64,000 nucleotides of DNA from the NCBI RefSeq assembly GCF_003885045.1, contig NZ_RHJS01000002.1, positions 6,193,302-6,257,301 on the forward strand, given 5' to 3'. Origin of the DNA: Schaedlerella arabinosiphila (GTDB lineage: Bacteria; Bacillota; Clostridia; Lachnospirales; Lachnospiraceae). The notes below the pieces were generated by a model. The model was not told the DNA's origin. It ran no database searches and was given only the letters and a program-made list of their open reading frames with translations. A program made the position numbers and the translations under genes. Shown one piece after another: positions 42,582-50,429 of the stretch; within the stretch, counting starts at the first letter, position 1; each line of letters begins with the position of its first letter.

Positions 42582-44288
42582 TCACGGTAAGCGCCCGTAG
42601 GCGTAGAAGTGGGCCTGCCAGTAGCTGCTGTTTAAGTTGGCGTAGCTGATGGGGTCGCCACAGTGTATCATCATCCCGTCCCCCACATAGATGCCACAGT
42701 GGGAGACGCCCGGCGTGTCATAGGTTCCCTTGAAGAAAACAAGGTCGCCGGGGCGGGGGGAGCTGGTTCTGGTGCAGATGTTGTAAAGCCCCTGTGCCCC
42801 CAGCCGCCCCACGTTCCAGCCGGAATGATTGACTACCCACGAAACAAAGCCGGAGCAGTCAAAGGACGTGGCCGGGGAGCTCCCGCCCCATACATAGGGA
42901 TAACCGAGGTATTTCTCGGCCTCGGAGAGCATCGCCGCGAATGTTTCATCGTCCAGATATTCCCCCGGCACTTCGTAGCCTTCCGGCGGGCTGGTGTATT
43001 TCCCCACATAGGACGAGCCGGGAAAGAGGTCGGGGCGGTTCCCCAGCGTAGCCATGTAGAGGGAATACCGGGAAACCTTGTCCTCCCCCATGATGTACAC
43101 CGGGAGATGGGAAAGGTTGAAGTTATCCAGCGTCACAGTGCAGATATAATAATCGTAATACACCCGGTAGCTGTCGGTGTGGGTGTTGCCCTCCTCGTCC
43201 GTCCATGTATCCGTTTCGATGTAGTACCGCCGCTCCTTTACCACGTTCTCGGTCAGCGTGTACTGGCGGTCAAAGAGCATCTGCAAGGTAGGCTGGACAT
43301 CCGCCAGCGTCCACTCCCCCTCATGCCATGCGCTCAGAATGGAAACCAGCACATAGGGGTCATGTTCGATAGCGTCTAAATCGTAATGGTACTCGTCATA
43401 GTCGTGGGTGCTTTCGTAGGTATCCAGATAATGCTGGAGCTCCGCCTCCAGTGAACAGTAGGCGGCCTCGGCCCCCAGCATATCCCCGTCCTCGGCGGGG
43501 TAGGTGGTGGCCCCCACAGCTCCTGCGGCGGCGTTCCCCAAAGAGACGAGGGAGGACGCGCAGGACTGGAGGGAAAAGAGAAGCACCGCGCAGGCCAGCG
43601 CAAGCAGCACCCCCACGGGATGCCGTTTCACAAAGCCCACAGCCTGCTCCGCCAGCTTTTCCGTGGCGGCGGCAGTTTTCCCAGCGGCCTTGGCCCCCTG
43701 CTTTGCGGTCTGTTTCGCCGCCTGCCGCGCTTGTTTGGCGTACTGCTTTTTCAGCTTTTGCTTGTGCCAGTAGCGGGTGACGGCGTTCTTTGCAAGCTCC
43801 GGGTTCTCCTGGGCGGCCATGCGGAACTGGTAGTCCGCCCGGGCCTTGATGTACTGCGTCTCGGCCTTGTGGACGGCCCGGGCCGGGTGCTCCCGGATGC
43901 GCTTTTTTACGGTATGCACCGCCGCCCGGCCCACGGCCTCGCCCACAAGCTCCGAGCGGTGGGCCCCCTCGGTTCCCACGTTCTCATGTTCCACCTCGTA
44001 AACCTTGCCATGCACAAAGCCGTGTGCGCTCCACCCGGCGGCCCCCAGCACCCGGCGCACCGGGCCCCTGGGTTTCGGGGGCTTTTTGCCCTCCAGCTTT
44101 TTCCGGGCCCGGTTCAGCTTATCCTCCCGCGTCTCCATGCGGAGCTTGGATTTACTGATTTTTTCCTGTTCGCTTTCCATGCGGAACTTGGATTTTTTGT
44201 TTTTCAAGCCTTTCGGGGACTTTGGGACATTTTGTCCCGAAGTGCCTTTGTCCCCGGCGGGCCCGGCGTTATTCGTTCCTCTGGTCAT
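42582..44288 (-). CDS. NlpC/P60 cell-wall hydrolase of the mating apparatus (CD1108-like)
   Basis: 568 residues. Cytosolic basic N-terminus, one membrane helix near 225-245 (VGVLLALACAVLLFSLQSCA), an extracellular spacer, and a C-terminal NlpC/P60 domain with catalytic Cys in TSFDCSGFVSWVV and His in GVSHCGIYVG. It opens the peptidoglycan for the conjugation channel, like Tn916 Orf14. The N-terminus includes SGQNVPKS, the translation of palindrome site g. It overlaps the VirB4 stop by 20 bp. Confidence 0.9.
   Translation of the reverse strand: MTRGTNNAGPAGDKGTSGQNVPKSPKGLKNKKSKFRMESEQEKISKSKLRMETREDKLNRARKKLEGKKPPKPRGPVRRVLGAAGWSAHGFVHGKVYEVEHENVGTEGAHRSELVGEAVGRAAVHTVKKRIREHPARAVHKAETQYIKARADYQFRMAAQENPELAKNAVTRYWHKQKLKKQYAKQARQAAKQTAKQGAKAAGKTAAATEKLAEQAVGFVKRHPVGVLLALACAVLLFSLQSCASSLVSLGNAAAGAVGATTYPAEDGDMLGAEAAYCSLEAELQHYLDTYESTHDYDEYHYDLDAIEHDPYVLVSILSAWHEGEWTLADVQPTLQMLFDRQYTLTENVVKERRYYIETDTWTDEEGNTHTDSYRVYYDYYICTVTLDNFNLSHLPVYIMGEDKVSRYSLYMATLGNRPDLFPGSSYVGKYTSPPEGYEVPGEYLDDETFAAMLSEAEKYLGYPYVWGGSSPATSFDCSGFVSWVVNHSGWNVGRLGAQGLYNICTRTSSPRPGDLVFFKGTYDTPGVSHCGIYVGDGMMIHCGDPISYANLNSSYWQAHFYAYGRLP
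44219..44243. repeat. GGGACA-TGTCCC palindrome, site g (inside a gene)
   Basis: CTTTGGGACATTTTGTCCCG followed by AAG within the 5' end of the NlpC/P60 gene; encodes SGQNVPKS. Confidence 0.75.
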
Positions 44289-46611
44289 TGGCTATGTCCT
44301 CCGGGCGGGTGGTGAGCAGGTTGTAAATCTCACCCTTGGGGAAACGGTCAACAAAGGGGATGGTCACATTCCCATAGAACAGCAGCCCCTCGCCGGAATT
44401 GCTGTGGGTGATATAGGAAAGCTGGTGCTCGGAAATGCCGAGCTGTTTTGCGATAATCGCCCGGTCGCTCTGGGCCTGGGAGAGCAGGACGAGAAAGTCG
44501 GTGTTATCCAGTATGTTCTCGATTTCCCGGCTGGCCAAAAGGTCTTTCACGTTCTGCGTGAGGGCCGAGGGCACACAGCCCTTTTTGCGGAGCATCTTCC
44601 ACACCGCCACAAAGTAGCTGGCGGTCAGCGGGTCGCGCAGGAGGATGTGGAACTCGTCAAAGTAGCACCATGTCGCCGCCCCGTTCTGGTAGTTGGTATG
44701 CACCGCCGAGGTGACAAACTCGTTGGTGACGTGCATCGCAATCTTGCGGAGGTTCTCCCCCAGCCCTTTTAACACGATGCACACCACCCGGGAGCTCAAG
44801 TCCACGTTGGTCGGGTGGTTGAACAGATTGAGGGAGCCCGTACAGTAGAGCTCAAGAGCCGTTGCCACGCGCTTTGCCTCCGGCTCCGGCTGTTTCAAGA
44901 GCTCCTCATACAAGTCTTGGAGCAAAGGCATTTTTGCGCCCTCCAGCCCCAGCGCAAGCTCCCGGTACACCAGCCGCACACAGCGGTCGATGACGGTTTT
45001 CTCTATGGGTTGCAGGCCGTCCTTGCCGCCCACCACCAGCTCACACAGCGAAAGAAGAAAATCCGCTTTCATGGAAAGGGGGCTGTCCTCGTCATTAAGC
45101 CCCATCTGAATATCCATCGGGTTGATATGGTGGGGGCTGTCCGGGGCAATCTCGATGACCTGCCCGCCCAGCCGCCGCACCAGCGGGGAATATTCCCCCA
45201 TCGGGTCAACGATAACGATGCGGTCTTGGGTCGCCAAAAATACGTTTATCAATTCCCGCTTGGCGGCAAAGCTCTTGCCGGAGCCCGTGGAACCGAGGTA
45301 CATCCCATTTGCGGATTTCAGCTTTTTCCGGTCAGCCATGATGACATTGTGGGAAAGCGCGTTCATGCCGTAGTAGAGGGCCTGCCCGCCCATGCGGAGC
45401 TCCCTCGTCATAAAGGGAATGAAAATCGCGGTGGAGCTGGTGGTCATGCCCCGCTGTATCTGCACCTCGTTATAGCCGAGGGCCAGCGAGGACATAAAGC
45501 CCTGCTCCTGCTGCCAGTCCAGCCGCTTTAAGGCGCAGTTGTATTTCTGCGCGATGCCAGAGACGGTGAACACGTCATTTTCCAGCCGCTGGCGGGTGGG
45601 GGCGAGGTTGATGACGGTGAACGTCAAAAGGAACATCCGCTCATTCCTTGACTGCAAATCCCCCAAGAGCTCCGCCGCGTCCTTGGAAAAGGTGATAAGG
45701 TCGGGGGGAAGTATGTCCATGTCGTACCCGGCGCGGACGGCTTTTTTCTGCTCCTCCACTTTCATCTTGTCAATGTCCGAGATTTTCCCCTTGATGGTCT
45801 TTATCGCCTTTAACTGGTCAACGGTCTGGATGTGCATGGTGACGGTGAGCTCCGCATCCAGCTCCAGAACCTCCCGCAAAAGGCGGTCGGAGAGCTCGGA
45901 CGCCAAAATCTGGAGATAGGACGCCGCGCCCCAAAAGCCGCCCACCTTAAAGAACCGGGAGCCCCTAAAGTCAAAGCCGCCGCTGGGGGTGATGAAGTCC
46001 TTTGTGCCCATTCCCGTTTTGGAAATATCGCCCCATGAAAAGCGGAACGGCTCCCGCCGTCCGGGGTGCATCTGCCCGTGTAAGAGGGCCAGCCGCTCCC
46101 GCCCGTCCAGCGGGGACGAGGGAACGCCCAGCCGGTGGAGGTTGCCCATCACGTCCGCCTCCACCCGGTCAAGCCGGGGCCGGGCGGCGGCGATGCCCTC
46201 GGCGGGCACGCCAAAGGTGATATATTTGGAGCGTTCAATCCCGTTGTTGGAGCGGGCAATCTGCCGTTTGAGCATCCCCACGAACTCGCCCCGGATGCTG
46301 TCAAAATCGTCCGCCTGGGCGGGGATGTTCACATGGTAGCGGCTGGTGGAGTGGGAGCGGCGGTTGATAAAGGAGAGCTGGACGGGGAGCGCGCTGTCGA
46401 AGTAGTTGAGGAATGAGCTCCACCCGCTGAATATCGCGGACTGATCCTCGGTGGATGCCACGGAGTAGTTGATGTCCTCATATTCCACGGTCTTTGTGTA
46501 GAGCCCGCCGGGGAGCTGGCACACCCCGTCCGGGTGCATCGCCACATAGGGGATGGACTGCTGGGCGGACAACGCCGCCTTATTCTTTCTTTTGTTTTTT
46601 CGGTTTTCCAT
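44269..46611 (-). CDS. VirB4/TraE-type conjugation ATPase
   Basis: 780 residues. Walker A MYLGSTGSGKSFAAKRE near 435, Walker B ATWCYFDEFHILL near 650, and the N-terminal CagE/TrbE-like domain. It powers the type IV secretion channel at the membrane. It starts inside the 3' end of the truncated prgI (overlap of 32 bp) as in intact Tn1549-like operons. The protein looks complete. Confidence 0.95.
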   Translation of the reverse strand: MENRKNKRKNKAALSAQQSIPYVAMHPDGVCQLPGGLYTKTVEYEDINYSVASTEDQSAIFSGWSSFLNYFDSALPVQLSFINRRSHSTSRYHVNIPAQADDFDSIRGEFVGMLKRQIARSNNGIERSKYITFGVPAEGIAAARPRLDRVEADVMGNLHRLGVPSSPLDGRERLALLHGQMHPGRREPFRFSWGDISKTGMGTKDFITPSGGFDFRGSRFFKVGGFWGAASYLQILASELSDRLLREVLELDAELTVTMHIQTVDQLKAIKTIKGKISDIDKMKVEEQKKAVRAGYDMDILPPDLITFSKDAAELLGDLQSRNERMFLLTFTVINLAPTRQRLENDVFTVSGIAQKYNCALKRLDWQQEQGFMSSLALGYNEVQIQRGMTTSSTAIFIPFMTRELRMGGQALYYGMNALSHNVIMADRKKLKSANGMYLGSTGSGKSFAAKRELINVFLATQDRIVIVDPMGEYSPLVRRLGGQVIEIAPDSPHHINPMDIQMGLNDEDSPLSMKADFLLSLCELVVGGKDGLQPIEKTVIDRCVRLVYRELALGLEGAKMPLLQDLYEELLKQPEPEAKRVATALELYCTGSLNLFNHPTNVDLSSRVVCIVLKGLGENLRKIAMHVTNEFVTSAVHTNYQNGAATWCYFDEFHILLRDPLTASYFVAVWKMLRKKGCVPSALTQNVKDLLASREIENILDNTDFLVLLSQAQSDRAIIAKQLGISEHQLSYITHSNSGEGLLFYGNVTIPFVDRFPKGEIYNLLTTRPEDIANDQRNE

Positions 46612-46716
46612 TCACTGCCTCCTTTCCCGCCTGCCCGGTAAAGGGCGCGTAGATGTTCCCGGTCTTGTAGGGCCTCACCCCGGGCCGCAGGTACTTGGCC
46701 CGGATGATGTTCTTCA
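46580..46716 (-). pseudogene. prgI: prgI, 3' fragment cut by IS66 copy 1
   Basis: The last 44 codons of a PrgI-like protein: IIRAKYLRPGVRPYKTGNIY then a basic tail ending KPKKQKKE and TAA at 46580-46582. PrgI is a small two-helix channel protein encoded just before virB4. All of its membrane region is missing; the frame meets the IS66 terminus at 46717. Loss of PrgI should cripple module B transfer. Confidence 0.85.
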
Positions 46717-46781
46717 GTAAGCGATGCAAAAGAAACCGTATTGTAAAAAATGATCTGCTATGGTAATACTTCCATAACAGA

Positions 46782-48407
46782 TCATTTCATCTTTTTCTGA
46801 ATTCTACAGTATTCCGGGAGTTCCCTGGACCATGGCAGATATGGATCCAAAATACTTGGATCATTTTGATACTGGTAATCAATTTCCGGCATCTTTTCCA
46901 ACAGATAAGACAGATATCGGAATACATCCAATTGATTCAATTTCGATGATTCTACCAGTGAATAGACAATCCCACTGGCTCTCGCCCCTTCCGGTGTGTC
47001 CGCAAACAGCCAGGATTTACGGCCGGTTGCAAAGGGACGTATACAGGCTTCGCACTCATTATTCGAAATCGGAAGCCTTCCATCCTCCATGAAGGTATTC
47101 AGATATTTTTTCTGGTTCCGGCTGTATTGCAGCGCCTTTTTCAAAGATTCGTTGGCAGTATATTTTTCGCTCGTTTCTTCTACCCATGACCAAAAAGCCT
47201 CAAGTACCGGCTGGCTCAGTTCTTTGCGTTTCTCCAGCCGCTCCTGCGGTTCTAGGCCCTGAATCTTTTTTTCGATTTTAAAAAGCTGGTCGCACCATTC
47301 TCGCGCCTCCGCTCCTTTGCTCCCCTTTAGCTCCTTTCCCGCAGAGTCCAGCGGGATGCTCTCTATATAGTAGCGACGCAGATGCGACCAGCACAGAGCC
47401 CGGCTGACTCCTTCTACTTTTTCGTAGCTGTCGCAGGCATCTGTTACCAGATATCCAGCAAATCCGGTATACAGCCGTTTTGCTTCTGCTCCGGAACGGG
47501 TCCTTGCATAGTGGAAGAGCACTGCGCGGATCTTTTCAAAGCTTCCGGTCCGCACCACCCACATGAAGGATTCGCTGCTGGCCTTCTTTCCCGGTTCCTT
47601 GTTGCATTGGATCCGGGTTTCGTCACCCATCAATACGGAGCAGGTCTCCATGATGACCTGGTGCATCCTCAGGAAGATCGGCTCCAGCCATTCCTGACTG
47701 CATCGGATCACCCAATGCGACATGGTGGAACGGTAGATACTAAGCCCAATGCGGTACCAGTCCCGCTCCTGCCTTGCCAGGGGGATTCCCATATCATATT
47801 TCTGGTATAGGATCCCTGCAACCAGGGATGGACTTGCGATCGAATGTGGGAGCAAACCTTTGGGGACTCTGGCCGCTACGAATGTGGGGGACAGCTTCTC
47901 ACTGTCTTGGCTGCCGCATTTTGTACATTTTTTTATCTCCTGCACATACTGTTTTACTTTCAGCTTCGCTGGTTCATATACCACTTCGGTCCGTACTACT
48001 TTTTCTCCTACTTTTGTCAGTTGTGCACCGCATACAGGGCAGGTTTCTTCTTCACTTACTACGCAGCGTTCGATCTCTGTTTCAAGAGAAGAGAGCATTT
48101 CTGAGCGCACACCTGCCTGACGTACTTTCCGTGTATGCTCCGGTACTGTGATCTCTTTCTGTTGTTTTGCCAGTTCCTGCAGGAGCTGCTCCTGCTCCGG
48201 AAACAGGTTCAGCTGTCCTGTAACCTGGGTGGCCTCACTGGATGGGCCATACATCTTTTTACGCGCATGCAAAACTGCCTGGGTCAGGTTCTCGATCTGG
48301 ATACGTTGTCTTTCGATCTGTGCATCCCGTTCTCCCAGCATCTTTTTCAGAGATTCCACCTGTTCCCGCAGTCTGGTTACTTCTTCCTGTTGTGCTGCTG
48401 TCTGCAT
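46782..48407 (-). CDS. tnpC: IS66 transposase TnpC, copy 1
   Basis: 541 residues, identical to copy 2. N-terminal coiled coil (EEVTRLREQVESLKKMLGER), a zinc-finger (CPVCGAQL ... KKCTKCGSQDSEK), the DDE catalytic core (first Asp in MGDETRIQCN, second in LVTDACDSYEK, Glu in ISNNECEACIRPFATGRK) and the IS66 C-terminal domain. Confidence 0.96.
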   Translation of the reverse strand: MQTAAQQEEVTRLREQVESLKKMLGERDAQIERQRIQIENLTQAVLHARKKMYGPSSEATQVTGQLNLFPEQEQLLQELAKQQKEITVPEHTRKVRQAGVRSEMLSSLETEIERCVVSEEETCPVCGAQLTKVGEKVVRTEVVYEPAKLKVKQYVQEIKKCTKCGSQDSEKLSPTFVAARVPKGLLPHSIASPSLVAGILYQKYDMGIPLARQERDWYRIGLSIYRSTMSHWVIRCSQEWLEPIFLRMHQVIMETCSVLMGDETRIQCNKEPGKKASSESFMWVVRTGSFEKIRAVLFHYARTRSGAEAKRLYTGFAGYLVTDACDSYEKVEGVSRALCWSHLRRYYIESIPLDSAGKELKGSKGAEAREWCDQLFKIEKKIQGLEPQERLEKRKELSQPVLEAFWSWVEETSEKYTANESLKKALQYSRNQKKYLNTFMEDGRLPISNNECEACIRPFATGRKSWLFADTPEGARASGIVYSLVESSKLNQLDVFRYLSYLLEKMPEIDYQYQNDPSILDPYLPWSRELPEYCRIQKKMK

Positions 48408-48542
48408 GGCTCTTCCTCCCTCCCCGCATTTCCTTCATTTTAACATCTTTTTATGAAAAAATCAGCATTCCAGGCTTTTTTTTGACCTGAAAAATGCTGA
48501 TTTTTTAAGGATAATCCGTGGGTTATCCGTCATTTTTTCTGC

Positions 48543-48920
48543 TCAGAAGCAGGTATCCTCCGGCTGTATCTTTACCGGCTTATGCGCATATTTCTGTTCA
48601 ATAGACAGCCCCTCCAGGAGCCAGCGTACCTGCTGCGCAGTGATGTCTTTGATATCGTCAGGTGTCCTGGGCCATTGGAAACGCATGTCCGGCAGGAGCT
48701 TCTTTGTTGCCAGGAGGAATCCGTTTCCACCTTCAAAACGGAGTGCTTTCAGACAATCTCGTTTTTTATTGCAGAACAAAAATACACAGACCGGGGAATA
48801 GGGATCCAAATGGTATTTCAAAGTAACGAGGGCTGCGAGCCCCTCAATCTGTTTTCGAAAATCCGTCGCACCACAGGCGAGGAAGATATGTTCCGCCCCC
48901 TGGGTGATCATGCTCAGCAT
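48543..48920 (-). CDS. tnpB: IS66 TnpB accessory protein, copy 1
   Basis: 125 residues; HIFLACGATDFRKQIEGLAA and LFCNKKRDCLKALRFEGGNG are the IS66 Orf2 signature. Overlaps tnpA by 7 bp. Needed for transposition of IS66-type elements together with TnpA. Confidence 0.95.
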   Translation of the reverse strand: MLSMITQGAEHIFLACGATDFRKQIEGLAALVTLKYHLDPYSPVCVFLFCNKKRDCLKALRFEGGNGFLLATKKLLPDMRFQWPRTPDDIKDITAQQVRWLLEGLSIEQKYAHKPVKIQPEDTCF

Positions 48921-49252
48921 AGGGACTGCAGGAGCCGCAGTACTCCTGAAACCTGTCCCATATCTGCGTTTTTGTGGATGCCCACATGAAATTCGTGGTA
49001 TCGGACCTCTAGGGAAAGGGATTCCGGTATCGTTGGCAATTCCTGGTGGAAGAGCGGGAGCTCTATGAAAGGCTGTTCTGCAACAGGAAAGGATTCTGGT
49101 TCGGTGTCCATCCTCCGGATCTTTTTCTCCCAGTATTTATAGGTATCATATTTGAAGTTGTTCTTCTCACACCACTTACGAACGGAGAGACCACTTTGGA
49201 GCCGCTGGCTAAAGATCATCCTCCATTCCTCATGGCTGTAATGTACATTCAC
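48914..49252 (-). CDS. tnpA: IS66 TnpA accessory protein, copy 1
   Basis: 112 residues with an HTH-like start (WRMIFSQRLQSGLSVRKWCE then NNFKYDTYKYWEKKIRRM), the IS66 Orf1 type. AGGAGG lies upstream. Confidence 0.93.
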   Translation of the reverse strand: MNVHYSHEEWRMIFSQRLQSGLSVRKWCEKNNFKYDTYKYWEKKIRRMDTEPESFPVAEQPFIELPLFHQELPTIPESLSLEVRYHEFHVGIHKNADMGQVSGVLRLLQSLC

Positions 49253-49333
49253 TGACTGATTCCTCCTTCTGCTCTTTTAGAAGCAGTATAGCAGGGAAAG
49301 AGAGATTATGCACTACGGTAGGTTTTGAATCGC

Positions 49334-49930
49334 TTACGGAAGTTCCTCTTGCAGCTCCGCAAGCTCTTTTTCTGACAGAATGACGTTTTTGTATCTGCCA
49401 AAAGGGGCGGGGGCGGTCTGTCCTTTCTTTAGCTCTCCCTCTCTCTTTATCTCTAACTCTATATCTATCTCTTTCTCTATCTCTATCTCTGGCGGACAAA
49501 TATCCGCCCCGTCTGGTGGACGTTTGTCCGCCACGGCTTCCGGCAATGCCTTTTGCTCCTGCAAAGCCAGCCTTGCACGGCGTTTCCTCTCCCCCTCGGT
49601 AGAGGACTGACCGATTAGGAGTTCTATGTTGCTCATGTACAAAGCCCCGTTCTGCAAGGGTTCTACAAGCCCCAGTTTCATAAAAATCTGCAAAGCCTTT
49701 TCTACTGTGCCGACTTGCTGGCGGGTGATGGTGGCTATCATCTGTGCGGTGTAGGGGATATTCTCGGCAAGCTGGAGCTTTCCCCCGTTTTTCAGCGATT
49801 TTAGGTACATCTTCAAGAGAATGTTTGAGTAGAGCATCCCGTCCTGCATACTTTCCAGCAGCACGATAGCGTCCTCGTCAAAATAGCTCTCTTTCAGCTT
49901 TAGGTAATAATATTTGCGGTTGTCTGCCAT
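49334..49930 (-). pseudogene. Phage-replisome-organizer-type replication protein, 3' cut by IS66 copy 1
   Basis: 198 codons remain. The N-terminal winged-helix domain is intact (YYYLKLKESYFDEDAIVLLE, MLYSNILLKMYLKSLKNGGK) and an acidic Glu/Ile repeat linker follows. The frame ends EELAELQEELP-stop, where TAA is supplied by the IS end GTAAGCG, so the C-terminal DnaD-like part is lost. AAAGGAGGAACG precedes the ATG. It was the replication initiator or organizer of module C. Confidence 0.85.
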
Positions 49931-49960
49931 TCGTTCCTCCTTTGGTCTGTTTTGGGCTTC

Positions 49961-50075
49961 TGTTACGCTTTAGAACGCCGTTTTCGGGGGTAAAGGATAT
50001 AACTATCGTCTACCCGTTGAGGGCGGTCAAAAAAGCCTTGATTTACGGGGGTTTGGAATATCCTAAAGCGTGACA
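49961..50075. other. 115-nt inverted-repeat element upstream of replisome organizer
   Basis: TGTTACGCTTTAG and CTAAAGCGTGACA (12 of 13 pair) flank 89 nt. TAGAACGCC and CGGGG near the left arm also occur in the 114-nt element 29 bp upstream of the other replication gene (63124-63237). Candidate replication origin or autoregulatory structure. Confidence 0.5.
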
Positions 50076-50429
50076 TTTATCCCTCTGTTTCCGCTTGCGC
50101 TGTGCGGCTTTGATTCTTTTCATGCGTCCAGCGCAATCCGGGCAGTATTTCCCCCGGTTGGACTTGGGGAGAAAATAGCCGCCGCACTCGGTACAGCGTT
50201 TCCTGTCTGCCCGGTGGAGTAGGGCGGCTTCCAGTTTCCCGTCCAGCGGCAGAACGGCGGTAATGAACCAGCGGCATATAAGCGAATAGCTGATACTCTG
50301 GACGCATACGCAAGGCTCGCCGTTATCCAGCAAGATACAGTTGCCGTTATCGTAGTTGCAGCACTCATGTACAAGGCGGCGGGCGGCTCTGTACTGTGGG
50401 TAGTCCATGTAGGGGCGTTTACCGTTCAT
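50043..50429 (-). CDS. Cysteine-rich zinc-ribbon protein, module C
   Basis: 128 residues: YRAARRLVHECCNYDNGNCI, CVCVQSISYSLICRWF and a C-terminal zinc ribbon (KRCTECGGYFLPKSNRGKYC) plus a basic tail; a diverged paralogue of the protein at 41114-41464. ATG 50429 overlaps the relaxase stop by 11 bp. Function unknown; conserved in this class of ICEs. Confidence 0.78.
   Translation of the reverse strand: MNGKRPYMDYPQYRAARRLVHECCNYDNGNCILLDNGEPCVCVQSISYSLICRWFITAVLPLDGKLEAALLHRADRKRCTECGGYFLPKSNRGKYCPDCAGRMKRIKAAQRKRKQRDKCHALGYSKPP

Larger units (their letters stand above)
31930..46716. mobile_element. Module B: GC-rich truncated ICE with a serine recombinase
   Basis: From just left of the large serine recombinase to the IS66 copy 1 boundary. 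The genes are much more GC-rich than module A, and a palindrome family (GGGACAAAATGTCCC) is confined to it. Order from left: recombinase, small conserved protein, sigma factor, leader peptide, M23/XRE cargo, Orf9-like gene, relaxase, MobC, accessory proteins, DUF4366, DUF4315, NlpC/P60, VirB4, truncated PrgI. The left boundary is approximate and the right part is missing. Confidence 0.65.
46717..49337 (-). mobile_element. IS66-family element, copy 1 (2621 bp)
   Basis: Ends GTAAGCGATGCAAAAGAAAC and, at the other side, the complement of GTAAGCGATTCAAAACCTAC. It carries tnpA, tnpB and tnpC, each encoding the same protein as in copy 2. Flanks are GTTCTTCA and GGAAGTTC, so no target duplication. 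One side is truncated prgI (module B), the other a truncated replisome organizer (module C): a deletion junction. Confidence 0.9.

Noticed and set aside
47382..47810. Long antisense open frames inside both IS66 copies
   Set aside because: They are mirror shadows of tnpC, identical in both copies, without ribosome sites.
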